From NCBI RefSeq assembly GCF_026241155.1, contig NZ_JAPFGP010000007.1, positions 1-64,000 of the forward strand: a DNA stretch of 64,000 nucleotides, given 5' to 3'. The stretch comes from Paucibacter sp. PLA-PC-4 (GTDB lineage Bacteria > Pseudomonadota > Gammaproteobacteria > Burkholderiales > Burkholderiaceae_C). This document shows, piece after piece, positions 8,156 through 19,333 of this stretch (positions are counted from its first letter, which is position 1; the number at the start of each line of letters is the position of its first letter). The notes under the pieces were generated by a model, which ran no database searches, was not told the origin of the DNA, and worked only from the letters and a program-made list of their open reading frames with translations. The position numbers and the translations under genes are program-made.

Positions 8156-8341
8156 CTGGTTTTCGATCTGGGCCCACAGGGGTCAGGTCTTGCCTAGCCC
8201 GAGGTTTCCCTTCCCCTCTTGATGGGGTTTCGGGGGAGTGCTCTGAGGCGAACCCCAATGGTCCGGGTGACGGGCTCCGATGAATATTCGGAACCGGCAT
8301 TTCTTTGCCGGCAATTCGAAGTTCTTCAGGGAGATCCATCA

Positions 8342-8989
8342 ATGAGCAATTTGAAGTTGACGCCCGGACGCGCCATCACCATTTGTGCCCTGGCGGCACT
8401 GAGTGCGTTCATGGGCTCAGTCCATGCCGCCAAGGACAGTCCATCCACAAGCCTGTCCGGGCAGACCGCGACAAGCCTTCTGAGCCCTCAGTCTCAAAGC
8501 AGTTTGGTCGTGGATGTGGCCGGTGTGACCAGCAATCATGAGTACGGCGACCCCGGCAATGTGGTGCTGGATTTTCAGGTCGGGGCCTTCGCCACCATTA
8601 CCAGTATTGACTGGAGTGTGAACTTGACGGCGTTTTCGCCCAGCTGGCTGTCAGAGATGCAGCTCAGTTTTGGCGATACTGCCGGCGGTCAGTCGATCAC
8701 CCTCACGCCGGGGGTGGATCCCGAGGACGAAGCGCCAGGCACCTGGAGCTATACCGGCAGTGCCAGCCTGATCGATCTGGACCTGGCCTTCCAGGTGGGT
8801 GCGGACGGCATTCTGCGTCTTCAGTTCCACGAGGCTTTCGACGATGCCTCGGTGGGTCCGGATGGAGTCTGGAACTCTGGCACCGTGACCTTTGGGGTCT
8901 CGGCCGTGCCCGAGCCCGGCAGCTACGGGATGATGGCCCTGGGCCTGGTGGCCGTCGGTGCCTGGGTGCGCCGCCGCCGGCCCGGCTGA
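8342..8989 (+). CDS. PEP-CTERM sorting domain protein
   Basis: A 215-residue exported protein. The N-terminus has a signal peptide (hydrophobic ITICALAALSAFMGSVHA, cleavage after VHA). The C-terminus is VPEPGSYGMMALGLVAVGAWVRRRRPG: the PEP motif, one membrane helix and an arginine-rich tail, which is the signal recognised by exosortase. The body (about 60-180) is beta-rich and acidic with no identified domain. ATG 8342 follows AGGGAG and is preferred to the long upstream extension. It stands alone between polA and a minus-strand gene and ends at a strong terminator. No exosortase gene lies in the window, so the processing enzyme must be encoded elsewhere. Confidence 0.88.
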   Translation: MSNLKLTPGRAITICALAALSAFMGSVHAAKDSPSTSLSGQTATSLLSPQSQSSLVVDVAGVTSNHEYGDPGNVVLDFQVGAFATITSIDWSVNLTAFSPSWLSEMQLSFGDTAGGQSITLTPGVDPEDEAPGTWSYTGSASLIDLDLAFQVGADGILRLQFHEAFDDASVGPDGVWNSGTVTFGVSAVPEPGSYGMMALGLVAVGAWVRRRRPG

Positions 8990-9014
8990 ACAAAAGACTG
9001 AGGTCTTGAATGCG

Positions 9015-9053
9015 GGCCCGTCGTGTCAAAGCTCGACGGGCCTGTTGCTTTTC
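9015..9053 (+). terminator. Rho-independent terminator after the PEP-CTERM gene
   Basis: GGCCCGTCG (9015-9023) pairs perfectly with CGACGGGCC (9034-9042) around a 10-base loop, and the stem is followed by TGTTGCTTTT. It lies 25 bases after the PEP-CTERM stop and fits it as terminator. Confidence 0.8.
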
Positions 9054-9066
9054 TAGTGTTGTGGTG

Positions 9067-9915
9067 TCAAGAACTGATGCCCAGGCGCTCCTGGCGCCGG
9101 TGCAGAAAGGCCTGCGCCATGCCCGACTCGGGCTGCAGGCGCTGACCGATATAGAGCTCTTGGCGGCGCTCGCCGATCTGGGTGCGCAGCCGGCTGGCCA
9201 TCACGGCCAGCGGGTCCAGGCCCTTGGCCTCGGCCTGGACGATGGCCTTGCAGAGCTGATGCATGGGGTGCGCGGCCAGCGCCACCAGATGGGCTTGGAC
9301 GACGCGCAGCCGGCCCTGCACCGCCAGCTCGCTGCGGCGCAACCATTCGAGCACCGCATCGGCATTGCCGCCAGTGACCTTGACCGGGTGCTCCCCGGCG
9401 GCCAGCAACAGGGTTTCGAGCCGGCGGCGATCACTGGCCGCATAGGCCTCGTTGACCGTCATCATCGCCTGCTCGCGGTGGCGGCGCTCGGCATCGCTAG
9501 GCGCAAGATCGGGATGCAGGCGCATCGCAGCGCGCCGGTATAGCTGCTTGAGCGAGGGCGGAGCCAGTTCGACCAGGCCGCCCTCGGGCTCGGCTGGCGG
9601 TGGCGCCCCCATCGGCAGCTGCGGGATCTGCGGCAGTGCGGTGGCTTGCGGCGCACGTGGCTCGCGGGCATCGACACCGTTACGGCGCAGCGCTTCGTAG
9701 AGGTATTGGGTGGCGCAGAAGAGCTGCGATTCCAGCGCGTCCAGCTCCATATAGAGCGGCCCAAGGGCCTCGACATAGCGGGCGACAAAGGCCTGCACCT
9801 GATCGCGCAGCGCGCCGAACTCCTGCTCCTGCGTGCTCAGGTAGCGCTGCAGATCTCCCAGCTGGGCACGGCGGCGCGAAAGCTCGTGTGGCGTGATGGC
9901 CCGGCTGCTCATCAT
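9067..9915 (-). CDS. J-domain-like protein
   Basis: A 282-residue soluble protein. Residues about 10-75 are strongly helical (QEQEFGALRDQVQAFVARYVEAL), then comes a proline-rich linker. Residues about 125-165 form a J-domain-like segment: LYRRAAMRLHPDLAPSDAERRHREQAMMTVNEAY, with the HPD motif required to stimulate Hsp70. The C-terminal 100 residues are again helical. J proteins recruit DnaK to substrates, but no client can be deduced here. It begins with two ATGs (9915, 9912) and has no operon partner, since hppA ends about 100 bp upstream with its own hairpin. Confidence 0.7.
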   Translation of the reverse strand: MMSSRAITPHELSRRRAQLGDLQRYLSTQEQEFGALRDQVQAFVARYVEALGPLYMELDALESQLFCATQYLYEALRRNGVDAREPRAPQATALPQIPQLPMGAPPPAEPEGGLVELAPPSLKQLYRRAAMRLHPDLAPSDAERRHREQAMMTVNEAYAASDRRRLETLLLAAGEHPVKVTGGNADAVLEWLRRSELAVQGRLRVVQAHLVALAAHPMHQLCKAIVQAEAKGLDPLAVMASRLRTQIGERRQELYIGQRLQPESGMAQAFLHRRQERLGISS

Positions 9916-9981
9916 GGCGATAGAAATCCCTTTGTCCCTGTGCGGCTGATTGTGAGGCCTGGCGGGCCAGCTTCAAAGTAG

Positions 9982-10009
9982 AAACAGCCCGCATGCGGGC
10001 TGTTTTTTT
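9982..10009 (-). terminator. Palindromic terminator downstream of hppA
   Basis: A fully palindromic stem, AAACAGCCCGCA with TGCGGGCTGTTT, followed on the plus strand by seven T. It lies between the hppA stop (10022) and the J-domain gene, so it should terminate hppA on the minus strand, where the T run is shorter (TTTCTAC). The stronger T run on the plus side would also block transcription entering hppA from the left. Confidence 0.7.
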
Positions 10010-10021
10010 GAGGCTTGGTGC

Positions 10022-12184
<2,163 letters not shown>

Positions 12185-12397
12185 GTAGATGTCTCCTCTG
12201 TTGTATCTGCCGTTTTGGATGAACGCCCGCACACAACGCCAGTCCCGCACGCTTGAACAGGTCGGTCGGCGCATGCTAAGGGAGCGGCCAGCCCCGGCGA
12301 TTGAGCGTTTACCAGTGGGTGGGTCGCCGACACGGGTGTCAGGCCCCGGCAAGGGCTGCCGCTAGAATTCGGGTTTCCCCCTGGCGTTTCAAAAATC

Positions 12398-12937
12398 ATG
12401 AGCCTGCACAACGTGACCCCCGGCGCCAAGGCGCCCGAGCAATTCAATGTCGTCATCGAAATCCCGATGAACGCCGATCCGATCAAGTACGAGGTCGACA
12501 AGGAAAGCGGCGCGCTGTTCGTCGACCGCTTCATGACGACGGCCATGCACTACCCCTGCAACTACGGCTACATCCCGCGCACGCTGGCCGATGACGGCGA
12601 TCCGGTTGACGTGCTTGTGATCACGCCGTTCGCGCTGACTCCGGGCGTGGTCGTGACCTGCCGGGCCATCGGTGTGCTGCAGATGGACGATGAAGCCGGC
12701 GGCGACGCCAAACTGCTGGCCGTACCGATCGACAAGGTGCTGCCGATCTACTCGCACTGGCAAAAGCCCGAAGACATCAACCAGATGCGCCTGAAGGCCA
12801 TCCAGCACTTCTTCGAGCATTACAAGGACCTGGAAGCCGGCAAGTGGGTCAAGGTCAAGGGCTGGGAAGGCCCGGAGGCCGCCAAGGCCGAGATCGTGTC
12901 CGGTCTGGCCAACTTCGCCAAGGCCGAACAGAAGTAA
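12398..12937 (+). CDS. ppa: Soluble inorganic pyrophosphatase
   Basis: Family I pyrophosphatase of 179 residues that hydrolyses PPi from biosynthetic reactions. The signature [11 protein letters not shown] (around residue 65) holds three metal-binding aspartates, and [11 protein letters not shown] and KVLPIYSHW match the family. It diverges from hppA across a 213-bp intergenic region in which I see no obvious shared operator, and it ends 30 bp before a strong terminator. Pairing a soluble with a membrane enzyme at one locus suggests joint control of the PPi pool, which is an inference. Confidence 0.96.
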   Translation: MSLHNVTPGAKAPEQFNVVIEIPMNADPIKYEVDKESGALFVDRFMTTAMHYPCNYGYIPRTLADDGDPVDVLVITPFALTPGVVVTCRAIGVLQMDDEAGGDAKLLAVPIDKVLPIYSHWQKPEDINQMRLKAIQHFFEHYKDLEAGKWVKVKGWEGPEAAKAEIVSGLANFAKAEQK

Positions 12938-12968
12938 AGAGAAGCAAGACCTGTCCCCGGTCGAATCA

Positions 12969-12996
12969 AGCCCCGCTCACAAGTCGGGGCTTTTTT
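12969..12996 (+). terminator. Rho-independent terminator of ppa
   Basis: AGCCCCG (12969-12975) pairs with CGGGGCT (12985-12991), followed by six T. It overlaps the end of the convergent FemAB-like gene. Confidence 0.85.
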
Positions 12997-14155
12997 ACGC
13001 CTTGAAGGGGCGGTGATCTTCCAGTTCGTTGACATAGCCACGCATGGCCTGACCCTCTCTGGCCAGAAAATCCCCGACCGCGTCGCGAAAGTCCGGGTGG
13101 GCCAGCCAGTGGCTGGAGCCGGTGGCCACCGGCATCAGCCCGCGGGCCATCTTGTGCTCGCCCTGGGCGCCGCCCTCGAAGCTGTGAAAACCGTTGTCTA
13201 TGCACCAAGCCAGTGGCTGGTAGTAGCAGGCGTCGAAGTGCAGGCAGGAGATGGTCTGTGTGGCGCCCCAGTAGCGGCCATAGGCATGGCCGCGCTCGGG
13301 GTCAAGCGCGATCAACGATGCCGCCACCCGCTCCTCACCCCGCCGGGCGATGAAGAGCAGCCAGTTCTCGGCCATGGTCTCGGCCATGGCCTGGAAGAAG
13401 GCCCGCGTCAGATAGGGCGTGCTGTGATGGGCACGGTAGGTCAGCCGGTAGCAGTGGTAGAAGAAATCCCAGTCCTCGGCTCGGATCTGCGCGCCACGGC
13501 GTGCCTCGAAGACGACGCCGGCCTCGCGCACCTTGCGCTGCTCCTGTTGGACCTTCTTGCGCTTGTCGCGCTGCATCGTGGCCAGGAACTCCTCGAACGA
13601 GCCATACGGCAGGGGTTCTCGATTGCGCCAATGGAACTGCACGCCGCTGCGCGCCATCCAGCCCTGCTCCTGCGCGGCGAGCTGGTCCCGCACGTCGCCG
13701 AACAGCAGATGAGCCGAGGACAGGCCCTGCTGCTCGGCCAGCGCCTGCAGGCCGCGTATGAGCAGGGCGCGGGCCTCGTCATCGCGCGCCAGCAGCCGGC
13801 TGCCCGGCACGGGCGTGAAGGGCACGGCCACCAGCAGCTTGGGGTAGTAATCCAGGCCATGGCGGCGGTAGGCATCGGCCCAGGCCCAGTCGAACACATA
13901 CTCGCCGTAGGAGTGGCTCTTCAGATAGGCCGGGCAAGCGGCGATCAGGGTCTGCTCGTTGTCCCAGGCGCTGACAAAGAGTGGCTGCCAGCCGGTGGCC
14001 TGGACGGCCGATTCGGAGCCGTGCAGGGCCTGGAGGTATTCGTGCCGCATGAAAGGCGTCGGCCGGGCCGAGGCCGTCAGCAAGGCGTTCCAGGCTTCGG
14101 GCGCCAGGGCGAGGGGGCTGTCATCAACGCGCAGCGTCGCAGGGGATGGTTTCAT
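12995..14155 (-). CDS. FemAB-like GNAT-superfamily acyltransferase
   Basis: A 386-residue protein of the FemAB-like family (PF04339 type, often labelled GNAT N-acetyltransferase or peptidoglycan biosynthesis protein). Recognisable segments are PTPFMRHEYLQAL near the N-terminus, SSAHLLFGDVRDQ, the basic FLATMQRDKRKKVQQEQRKV, and GRYWGATQTISCLHFDACYYQPLAWCIDNGFHSFEGGAQGEHKMARG near residue 300-345. The substrate is unknown. The start is set at ATG 14155 (MKPSPATL); a longer frame to 14227 would overlap the divergent nadE start at 14214. It converges on ppa, sharing the terminator region. Confidence 0.85.
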   Translation of the reverse strand: MKPSPATLRVDDSPLALAPEAWNALLTASARPTPFMRHEYLQALHGSESAVQATGWQPLFVSAWDNEQTLIAACPAYLKSHSYGEYVFDWAWADAYRRHGLDYYPKLLVAVPFTPVPGSRLLARDDEARALLIRGLQALAEQQGLSSAHLLFGDVRDQLAAQEQGWMARSGVQFHWRNREPLPYGSFEEFLATMQRDKRKKVQQEQRKVREAGVVFEARRGAQIRAEDWDFFYHCYRLTYRAHHSTPYLTRAFFQAMAETMAENWLLFIARRGEERVAASLIALDPERGHAYGRYWGATQTISCLHFDACYYQPLAWCIDNGFHSFEGGAQGEHKMARGLMPVATGSSHWLAHPDFRDAVGDFLAREGQAMRGYVNELEDHRPFKA

Positions 14156-14213
14156 GGATGAACAAATCTTAGGGGCAAGCGCAATTCCTTCGCTTTGATG
14201 GCAGGATTCGTCC

Positions 14214-16268
14214 ATGCGTTTTGACAATCTCTACAACCACGATTTCGCCCGCGTCGCCGTCGGCGTGCCGCTGTGCCGGGTCGCAGATCCGAGCTACAAC
14301 GGCCAGCAGACCGCCGCGCTCTTGATCGAGGCTGCCGCTAGCGGTGCTGCCGTGGCGGCCTTCCCAGAACTGGGCCTCTCGAGCTATAGCTGCGACGACT
14401 TGTTCCATCAGCGGGCCCTGCTGGACGGCTGCGAAGCCGCGCTGGCAGCGGTGCTGCGGGCCTCGGAATCGCTGCCGACGCTGGCCATCGTCGGCATGCC
14501 GCTGCGGGTCGAACAGCGTCTTTTCAACTGTGCTGTGGTGCTGCAACGGGGCCGGCTGCTGGGCGTCGTGCCCAAGACCTACCTGCCCAATTACGGCGAG
14601 TTCTACGAAGCGCGGCAGTTCTGTGCGGCTGAGGAGGCCACCGTCAGCGAGATCACGCTGCTGGGCCAGCGTGTGCCTTTCGGCAGCCAGCAGCTGTTTG
14701 CGGCCGCCGATCTGCCGCTGCTGCGCGTGCATGTGGAGATCTGCGAAGACGTCTGGACGCCGATCCCGCCGTCCTCCTTCGCGGCGCTGGCCGGCGCGAC
14801 CGTGCTGGTCAATTTGTCGGCGTCGAATGTCATCGTCGGCAAGGCCAACTACCGTCGCCAACTGGTCGCGCAGCAGTCGGCACGCTGCCTGGCGGCGTAT
14901 GTCTACAGCTCGGCTGGTGCCGGCGAATCGAGCACCGATCTGGCCTGGGACGGCCAAGCGCTGATCTACGAGAACGGCGAGGCGCTGGCCGAGTCGGCAC
15001 GCTTTCAGCGTCGCTCGCAGCTGATCACGGCCGATGTCGACCTGGAGCGTCTGGCGCGCGAGCGCATGCGCCAGACCAGCTTCGGCCAGTCGGTGCGTAG
15101 CCACGCCGGCGCCGTCAAGGCACATCGCACGACCGAGTTTGATCTGGACATCGATCGCCAAGCGCCGCTGGCCTTGCAGCGCAGGATCGAGCGTTTCCCC
15201 TATGTGCCGGCCGATCGCGGCCGCCGCGACGAGCGTTGCGAGGAGGTCTATAACATCCAGGTGCAAGCCCTGGTGCAGCGCCTGGCCTCCAGCGGCATTG
15301 CCAAGCTGGTCATCGGCGTGTCCGGCGGGCTCGACTCCACCCATGCCTTGTTGGTCGCCGCGCGGGCGATGGACCAACTGGGCTTGCCGCGCAGTCATAT
15401 CCTGGGCTACACCATGCCCGGCTATGCGACCGGCAAGCGCACCCTCGACCAGGCCTGGCGGCTGATGCGAGCCATCGGCTGCACAGCGTCCGAGATCGAT
15501 ATCCGACCTAGCTGCGAGCAGATGTTGAAGGATCTGGGTCATCCCTATGCGGACGGCAAACCGGTCTATGACATCACCTTTGAGAACGTGCAGGCCGGCG
15601 AGCGCACCAACCACTTGTTCCGCCTGGCCAACCACCAGGGCGCGCTGGTGCTGGGCACCGGGGATCTGAGCGAGCTCGCCCTGGGCTGGTGCACCTACGG
15701 CGTGGGCGATCACATGTCCCACTACAACGTCAATGCCAGCGTGCCCAAGACCCTGATCAAGTACCTGGTGCGCTGGGTGGCGGAGACTGGGCAACTGGGC
15801 GAGGCTGACCACCGGGTGCTGCTCGACATCCTGGACACCGAGATCAGCCCGGAGCTGGTTCCGGTCACAGCCGGTTCGCCCGGCGAGGATCAGGTCTTGC
15901 AAAGCACCGAGGCCATGATCGGGCCCTACGAGTTGCAGGACTTCCACCTGTTTTACACGCTTCGACATGGCTATGCGCCGAGCAAGATCGCCTTCTTGGC
16001 GCGCCATGCCTGGGGCTCGCGCGAGCGCGGAGCCTGGCCCGACGAGGCCCATGTGCAGCGCAACGAGTACGCACTGGCTGAGATCAAGCGGGTGCTGCGC
16101 ATCTTTGTGCAGCGTTTCTTTAAAGGCAGCCAATTCAAGCGCAGCTGTGTGCCTAATGCGCCCAAGGTCGGCAGCGGCGGCTCGCTGTCGCCACGGGGCG
16201 ACTGGCGTGCGCCCAGCGATTCGGAGTCGGCCATCTGGCTGAGCGATCTCGATCGCATCCCCGATTAG
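14214..16268 (+). CDS. nadE: Glutamine-dependent NAD+ synthetase
   Basis: Makes NAD+ from deamido-NAD+, ATP and glutamine. The 684-residue protein combines an N-terminal nitrilase-type glutaminase domain with a C-terminal synthetase. The glutaminase triad is visible as Glu52 (FPELGLSS), Lys121 ([14 protein letters not shown]) and Cys177 (EICEDVW). The synthetase P-loop [12 protein letters not shown] is near residue 370, and the NAD-site segment [31 protein letters not shown] follows. The length fits the actinobacterial-type long form rather than the roughly 540-residue form. It diverges from the FemAB-like gene and precedes glnB by 55 bp, so the two could share a transcript. Confidence 0.95.
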   Translation: MRFDNLYNHDFARVAVGVPLCRVADPSYNGQQTAALLIEAAASGAAVAAFPELGLSSYSCDDLFHQRALLDGCEAALAAVLRASESLPTLAIVGMPLRVEQRLFNCAVVLQRGRLLGVVPKTYLPNYGEFYEARQFCAAEEATVSEITLLGQRVPFGSQQLFAAADLPLLRVHVEICEDVWTPIPPSSFAALAGATVLVNLSASNVIVGKANYRRQLVAQQSARCLAAYVYSSAGAGESSTDLAWDGQALIYENGEALAESARFQRRSQLITADVDLERLARERMRQTSFGQSVRSHAGAVKAHRTTEFDLDIDRQAPLALQRRIERFPYVPADRGRRDERCEEVYNIQVQALVQRLASSGIAKLVIGVSGGLDSTHALLVAARAMDQLGLPRSHILGYTMPGYATGKRTLDQAWRLMRAIGCTASEIDIRPSCEQMLKDLGHPYADGKPVYDITFENVQAGERTNHLFRLANHQGALVLGTGDLSELALGWCTYGVGDHMSHYNVNASVPKTLIKYLVRWVAETGQLGEADHRVLLDILDTEISPELVPVTAGSPGEDQVLQSTEAMIGPYELQDFHLFYTLRHGYAPSKIAFLARHAWGSRERGAWPDEAHVQRNEYALAEIKRVLRIFVQRFFKGSQFKRSCVPNAPKVGSGGSLSPRGDWRAPSDSESAIWLSDLDRIPD

Positions 16269-16287
16269 CCCCCGGGTTCGTGCTTAA

Positions 16288-16662
<375 letters not shown>

Positions 16663-16687
16663 GCGCTGCGGCTGTGCCGCGTCAGCT

Positions 16688-17206
16688 TCAGCGCTTGACC
16701 GGGCGCTGTGTGATCAGCCGGGTGCCACAGATCGCGTCGTGAAGGAACTGGCGCTGCGGATGCAGCCAGGCCAGCGCCGCGTAGGCGAGCACACCGGCGA
16801 ACAGGCTGCCGAAGATCGCACCCAGGCCATGCAGGCCCAGGAGCCAGACGCTCAGCAGCGCAGGCAAAAACCACAGCCAGCTCAGCACATAGCGCGCCAG
16901 TGCGCGCCACTGACCCAGCGGGCGCTGCTGGTTGTCGACGACGCGGATATGCCAGGCCTTCATTGCTACCGTCTGGCCGCCGTGCGACCAGAACCAGACG
17001 AAGTAAATGCCCAGCACGATGAACAAGAAGGCCTGCAGCCCATGCTGGCCCTGCATCGCATGGCGCTGCTGAGTCAGAGTCGAGTACAGATAGCCTGAGA
17101 TGAAGACCACACCAAACAGCAGCACGCCTTCGTAAATGAAGCAGGCCAGGCGGCGGGCCACGCCGGGGGCGTCGTCGCCGGCCGCGCCGCGAGAAGATTC
17201 AGTCAT
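16688..17206 (-). CDS. RDD-family membrane protein
   Basis: A 172-residue protein with the RDD fold: PGVARRLACFIYEGVLLFGVVF at the start holds the conserved Arg, GQTVAMKAWHIRVVD the middle motif, and FLHDAICGTRLI the C-terminal Asp. Three to four membrane helices are evident. The function is unknown; some RDD proteins act in ion exchange. ATG 17206 is preferred to 17284 because the longer form would run into the preceding gene. It is the last gene of the sigma factor-DUF3619-DUF3106-RDD operon and starts seven bases after the DUF3106 stop. Confidence 0.85.
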   Translation of the reverse strand: MTESSRGAAGDDAPGVARRLACFIYEGVLLFGVVFISGYLYSTLTQQRHAMQGQHGLQAFLFIVLGIYFVWFWSHGGQTVAMKAWHIRVVDNQQRPLGQWRALARYVLSWLWFLPALLSVWLLGLHGLGAIFGSLFAGVLAYAALAWLHPQRQFLHDAICGTRLITQRPVKR

Positions 17207-17213
17207 CGGTGGA

Positions 17214-18044
17214 TCAATTGTTGTCTGAGGCGCGTGGCCGGGCAGGCTTGGGCAGCAAGGTAGCGCTGTCGACCAAGCTGGCATCGAAGCCGGGCTTGGC
17301 CCGGCCTGTCGGACGTTGAGCGCCCTTGCCCTGGCTGATCAGCACTGTGCTGGCGCCGGGCTTGGCTTGCAGCAGCGTCGGGCCCAGCGGCAGCTCGGGC
17401 TGGTTCTTGGGAAGCACAGGGACCATCAGCGGCGTTGCCGTGGGTGGCGCCGGCGACTTGGTGGCCGGACGTGCGCCCGGCTTGCCGCCGCCGCCGGGCT
17501 GACTCAGCTTCTGGGCGGCCTTGTCAGCCAGTTCCTGGCGACGCTCGGTGGGCAGGGCCTGGTAGGCCTCCCACTTGGCCTGTCGCTCATCGGCCTTGAG
17601 CTCGCGCGCGGCGCGAAAACCCAGGCGGGCCTGTTGGCGCTCTGCCGGGCTCAGCTTGGCCCAGCTGCTGATGCGCTCCTGCACGCGTAGCTGCTCATCG
17701 GCCGGCAGGCTGGGATAGCGGGCCGCCAGTTCCAGCCACTTGCCCTTGCGGGACGGGTCCATCTCGCTCCACTCGCCCTCCAATGCCGCGAGCAGATGTT
17801 GCTGGCCGGGGTTCAGTGTCTGCCACTGAGCGCTGGAATCGGCGGTGGCTGGCTTTTTGACCGGGTACGCTGCGGAGGCTGCGACAGCCGGCTCAGATGG
17901 CTGCGTCGTCTCCGTGCCGGTCGGCGGCGGCACTTGGGCCTGGGCCGAGGCAATCAGCACGGCGGCGCTGAAGGCCCGCAGTGTGAAACGGGAGCGGGGG
18001 GAGAGGGGAAGGGCTGAGTGCAGCGCCGGGGCAGGACATGTCAT
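17214..18044 (-). CDS. DUF3106 exported protein
   Basis: A 276-residue protein. After an N-terminal hydrophobic stretch (FTLRAFSAAVLIASAQAQ, probable signal peptide) comes a helical DUF3106 region (about 70-175) with repeated short units such as WQTLNPGQQHLLAALEGEW, WLELAARYPSLPADEQLRVQERISSWAKLSPAERQQAR. This style recalls periplasmic metal-stress or misfolding sensors, but that is only a resemblance. The C-terminal 90 residues are Pro/Gly/Lys-rich and disordered. It sits between the DUF3619 gene and the RDD gene in the sigma-factor operon. Confidence 0.8.
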   Translation of the reverse strand: MTCPAPALHSALPLSPRSRFTLRAFSAAVLIASAQAQVPPPTGTETTQPSEPAVAASAAYPVKKPATADSSAQWQTLNPGQQHLLAALEGEWSEMDPSRKGKWLELAARYPSLPADEQLRVQERISSWAKLSPAERQQARLGFRAARELKADERQAKWEAYQALPTERRQELADKAAQKLSQPGGGGKPGARPATKSPAPPTATPLMVPVLPKNQPELPLGPTLLQAKPGASTVLISQGKGAQRPTGRAKPGFDASLVDSATLLPKPARPRASDNN

Positions 18045-18056
18045 GCGGCCGGCTCG

Positions 18057-18551
18057 TTACTTCTGCTCGCGCGCTTGCTGTTGCTGCTGCTCGGGCGGCT
18101 GCTGAGCCTGCTCCTCGTCGCTGAGGTACTCCCTGAAGCCCGGGTCGCCATAGGCGGCCGGCGGCAACTGGTCGGACAGCAAGGCGGCATCCACTTCGGC
18201 GGCAGCGGTGATCTGCTGGTACCACTGGCTGTGCTGGATCAGCAGCAGGCCCAGGACCAGCAGCAGCAAGGGCAGCAAGGAGGCCAGCTTGAGCCAACGG
18301 CCGCCGCCGGGGCCGCGCAAGGCCAGGCTCGCGCCGCCTTGCTGCACCGCTTCGGTGGCGAGCTGCGGCTGCGCGGCGCGCGCGCTGCGCGCTTTCAGCA
18401 GCGCCTGCTCGCGAGCAAAGCGCAGCCGCTCGCTAACGTCTTGCGACAGATGCTCACCCTGTTCGGTCAAGCCTGCGGCGACGCGCAGGCCAAAGCGAGA
18501 CACGAGGGTGTCCTGCTCTTGTGCGAGATGCGAACGCTGAGGCTTGTTCAT
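18057..18551 (-). CDS. DUF3619 single-pass membrane protein
   Basis: A 164-residue protein: a cytoplasmic helical N-terminal half (about 1-75), one membrane helix (WLKLASLLPLLLLVLGLLLIQ near residue 85-105) and a glutamine-rich periplasmic tail ending in EEQAQQPPEQQQQQ. The start at 18551 overlaps the stop of the sigma factor (ATGA), so the two are translationally coupled. That arrangement is typical of anti-sigma factors, and this protein is the natural candidate, although DUF3619 has no proven role that I can state. Confidence 0.82.
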   Translation of the reverse strand: MNKPQRSHLAQEQDTLVSRFGLRVAAGLTEQGEHLSQDVSERLRFAREQALLKARSARAAQPQLATEAVQQGGASLALRGPGGGRWLKLASLLPLLLLVLGLLLIQHSQWYQQITAAAEVDAALLSDQLPPAAYGDPGFREYLSDEEQAQQPPEQQQQQAREQK

Positions 18552-19114
18552 AGTGTGATTCCCTTGGCCTTCAATGATTTTGCAAGCGAATGGACGGCCC
18601 GGGAGCAATGCGTCTTGACACTGCCCTCCGAGCACCCCATCACGGATGCGGTCTCCGCCACATCCAGCTCTTCCCAGTAACGCAGCAAGAAGGCTTCGCG
18701 TTGACGTGTTGGCAACTCCGAAACTTCCTTGTCGATTGCCTGCAGGACTTGCTGCCTCGACACTTCATCTGCCGCGCTCAGCGCCCCGAGGGCACCATCG
18801 CGGGTTTCGAGTGATTCCAGCAGGTCGAAGTCGCCGTCGGCATCCGCAGACTCGAAGTCTGACATGTTCTGCATCACGGCGCGCCGCACCTTTTGCCGGC
18901 GAAACCAGTCCATCGTCGCGTTCGACAAGATGCGCTGGAACAACAGCGGCAGCTCTGCCGCCGGGCGGTCGAAGTATTTTTCGGCCAGGCGGATCATGGC
19001 GTCCTGCACGATGTCCAGGGCGGCATCGTCGTCGCGCACCATATAGGCGCTGCGTTTGAACGCCCTTTTTTCGACGCTGCGGAGGAATTCGTTGAGTTCT
19101 TTTTCGGTGGCCAA
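18548..19114 (-). CDS. ECF-type RNA polymerase sigma factor
   Basis: A 188-residue sigma-70 family protein without regions 1 and 3. Region 2 is at about 20-80 (AALDIVQDAMIRLAEKY, LFQRILSNATMDWFRRQ) and region 4 at about 120-180 (LPTRQREAFLLRYWEELDVAETASVMGCSEGSVKTHCSRAVHSL). An acidic linker (SDFESADADGDFDLLE) joins them. It heads the operon with DUF3619, DUF3106 and RDD genes. The signal is unknown; the membrane partners suggest an envelope or metal response. It diverges from ilvB. Confidence 0.9.
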   Translation of the reverse strand: MATEKELNEFLRSVEKRAFKRSAYMVRDDDAALDIVQDAMIRLAEKYFDRPAAELPLLFQRILSNATMDWFRRQKVRRAVMQNMSDFESADADGDFDLLESLETRDGALGALSAADEVSRQQVLQAIDKEVSELPTRQREAFLLRYWEELDVAETASVMGCSEGSVKTHCSRAVHSLAKSLKAKGITL

Positions 19115-19333
19115 AAGTTTGGCGGGCGAGCCCTGAGCTGGCGAAAACGCCGCGAATTATTGCATTAGGCCCGTCAGTCTTCATCGAAATGGCGAATAAG
19201 CGGCAAGTCCGTGCATAATGCTGCTTCGCACAAGAGCTGAATTTGGTCTTTAGCTGGCCGCCCGACTGGGGCGCCACCTTTTTGATCGCGCAGGCTCCAC
19301 ATCCGCCTCACGAGGGCGCGAGAAGGAGCACCA

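Noticed and set aside
8160-8341. Riboswitch upstream of the PEP-CTERM gene
   Set aside because: A small CCGGCA/TGCCGG hairpin exists, but no conserved core of a known riboswitch class was recognised.
19200-19333. Possible attenuator upstream of ilvB (short frame at 19218 and a CGCCC/GGGCG hairpin followed by CTTTTTG)
   Set aside because: The short frame MLLRTRAEFGL has no run of branched-chain codons and the stem is only 5 bp; too weak compared with the leuA leader.
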